Shown piece after piece: positions 6,285-7,274 of a stretch of DNA of 7,274 nucleotides (position 1 is the stretch's first letter; each line of letters starts with the position of its first letter). The position numbers and the translations under genes were made by a program. Below the pieces are notes generated by a model, which made no database searches, was not told the DNA's origin, and saw only the letters and a program-made list of their open reading frames with translations. The DNA is from Dehalococcoidales bacterium (GTDB lineage Bacteria; Chloroflexota; Dehalococcoidia; Dehalococcoidales; Fen-1064), in assembly GCA_028712845.1 (NCBI GenBank), contig JAQTPO010000098.1, forward strand, positions 1-7,274. Direction: 5' to 3'.

Positions 6285-7274
6285 ATGAGCGAGAACAAAG
6301 CACCCGGCGGCTACAATGGCAAAATTTTACGAGTAAATTTGACCAGTAACAGTATCGTTACTGAAGAAATCGGGGATGCCTTTTGCAGGAAGTATCTGGG
6401 CGGCGCCGGCTTCATTGCCTATTTTCTTCTGAAAGAATTACCGCAGGGGGTTGACCCGCTGGGTCCTGATAATAAGCTTATCTTCGCCAACGGACCCCTG
6501 ACGGGGACTCACCTCCCGGGAAACGCACGCCACTGCGTCGGCGCAAAATCGCCTTTAAGCAATACCATTGCCAAGGCTGAGGTCGGCGAATTCTGGGGGC
6601 CTGAACTCAAATTTGCCGGCTATGATGCCGTGATTATCGAGGGGAAGGCGGCTAAGCCGGTTTACCTGTGGATAAATGACGGTCAGTCGAGCATCAGGGA
6701 TGCTTCCCATCTGTGGGGCAAAAATACCAAGGAGACACAGGATACCATCCGCGCCGAACTGAATGATGAGAAGGTGCGGGTGGGAATGATAGGTCCCGCC
6801 GGCGAAAATCTGGTGCGCTATGCCTGTATTATGCACGGTCTGTTTGATGCTGCCGGTCGGGGCGGGCTCGGAGCGGTAATGGGTTCCAAGAATCTGAAAG
6901 CAATCGCCGTCAGAGGTCATAAAGCGGTACAGGCGGCAGAGCCGGAGCGTGTCAAAGAGGTAAGAGAGTGGGTAAATGCTAATCTCGATTCGTTAAGAGG
7001 CTTCAAAGAGTTCGGTACCGGCGGTGCGATGGCTGGTTTCGAGGCTACCGGGAATTTGCCGGTGAGAAATTTCCGCGATGGCTTATTCCCCGCCGTAAAT
7101 TTAATAGACGGCAAGGCAATAAGAGACACTATTAGAATCGGGATGGATGGCTGTTTTGCCTGCCCGGTGCGATGCAAGAAAGTAGTGAAAGCGGAAGCGC
7201 CATATACCGTTGACCCTGCCTACGGCGGTCCTGAATATGAAACCCTTGCTTCATTAGGGTCCAATTGCGGCATC
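6285..7274 (+). CDS. Aldehyde:ferredoxin oxidoreductase, tungsten-type (3' partial)
   Basis: The frame opens at an ATG five bases after AGGAGG (6274-6279) and runs without a stop to the window edge, giving 330 codons of a protein usually near 600-650 residues. The N-terminal tungstopterin-binding domain begins with GGYNGKILRVNLT; GRGGLGAVMGSKNLKAIAV (191-209) is an AOR-family hallmark. C290, C293 and C297 in GCFACPVRCKK are three of the four [4Fe-4S] ligands, at almost the same positions as in the Pyrococcus furiosus enzyme; the fourth would lie beyond the window. GPEYET (315-320) and LGSNCGI close the visible part. The family oxidises aldehydes to acids with ferredoxin as acceptor, and can run in reverse, in the cytoplasm of anaerobes. 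Which of the AOR subfamilies this is cannot be decided from the visible half. It starts 12 bp after the nuclease stop and probably shares its transcript. Confidence 0.93.
   Translation, partial: MSENKAPGGYNGKILRVNLTSNSIVTEEIGDAFCRKYLGGAGFIAYFLLKELPQGVDPLGPDNKLIFANGPLTGTHLPGNARHCVGAKSPLSNTIAKAEVGEFWGPELKFAGYDAVIIEGKAAKPVYLWINDGQSSIRDASHLWGKNTKETQDTIRAELNDEKVRVGMIGPAGENLVRYACIMHGLFDAAGRGGLGAVMGSKNLKAIAVRGHKAVQAAEPERVKEVREWVNANLDSLRGFKEFGTGGAMAGFEATGNLPVRNFRDGLFPAVNLIDGKAIRDTIRIGMDGCFACPVRCKKVVKAEAPYTVDPAYGGPEYETLASLGSNCGI

Overview
The window reads as a piece of chromosome from an anaerobic bacterium. It has bacterial sigma-70-type promoters, clear Shine-Dalgarno sites, a medium GC content and a tungsten-type aldehyde:ferredoxin oxidoreductase. 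The mix of a TetR regulator with a fatty-acyl-CoA ligase, an amidotransferase/GXGXG glutamate-synthase-like protein, an AOR and an eroded IS1-type transposase would fit an anaerobic Chloroflexota such as Dehalococcoidia. That placement is inference from gene content, not something the sequence proves. All recognised genes are on the + strand.

Layout. (1) 1-1668: the 3' part of a glutamate-synthase-like gene (end of a class II amidotransferase domain plus the GXGXG beta-helix domain), open at the left edge. (2) 1669-1942: a regulatory gap with a small hairpin, a full-consensus promoter (TTGACA-18-TATAAT) and a 10-bp inverted repeat whose arms bracket that promoter. (3) 1943-2578: a TetR/AcrR-family repressor. 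(4) 2745-4463: an AMP-forming acyl-CoA ligase with a strong ribosome-binding site. (5) 4464-4727: a gap that holds the frameshifted C-terminal stub of an IS1-family transposase, then a putative promoter and a perfect 12+12 bp inverted repeat that ends on the A of the next start codon. (6) 4728-6272: a DUF2779-type protein joining a Cas4/RecB-like PD-(D/E)XK nuclease, with four candidate Fe-S cysteines, to a DEDDy-type exonuclease. It carries an internal 27-residue tandem duplication. (7) 6285 to the right edge: the first 330 codons of an aldehyde:ferredoxin oxidoreductase, 12 bp after the nuclease stop and probably co-transcribed with it.

How the genes may work together. The TetR protein probably controls its own promoter, and perhaps the neighbouring acyl-CoA ligase, in response to an acyl-CoA or similar ligand. 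The ligase activates a carboxylic acid, and the AOR interconverts acids and aldehydes with ferredoxin, so both touch carboxylic-acid metabolism, although a transposase scar and a nuclease gene lie between them. The nuclease has no obvious metabolic link to the AOR. No CRISPR array, tRNA, rRNA or complete mobile element was found. The items most worth a second look are the nuclease gene (leaderless-looking start, inverted repeat, fused nuclease domains, internal duplication) and the bracketed TetR promoter.
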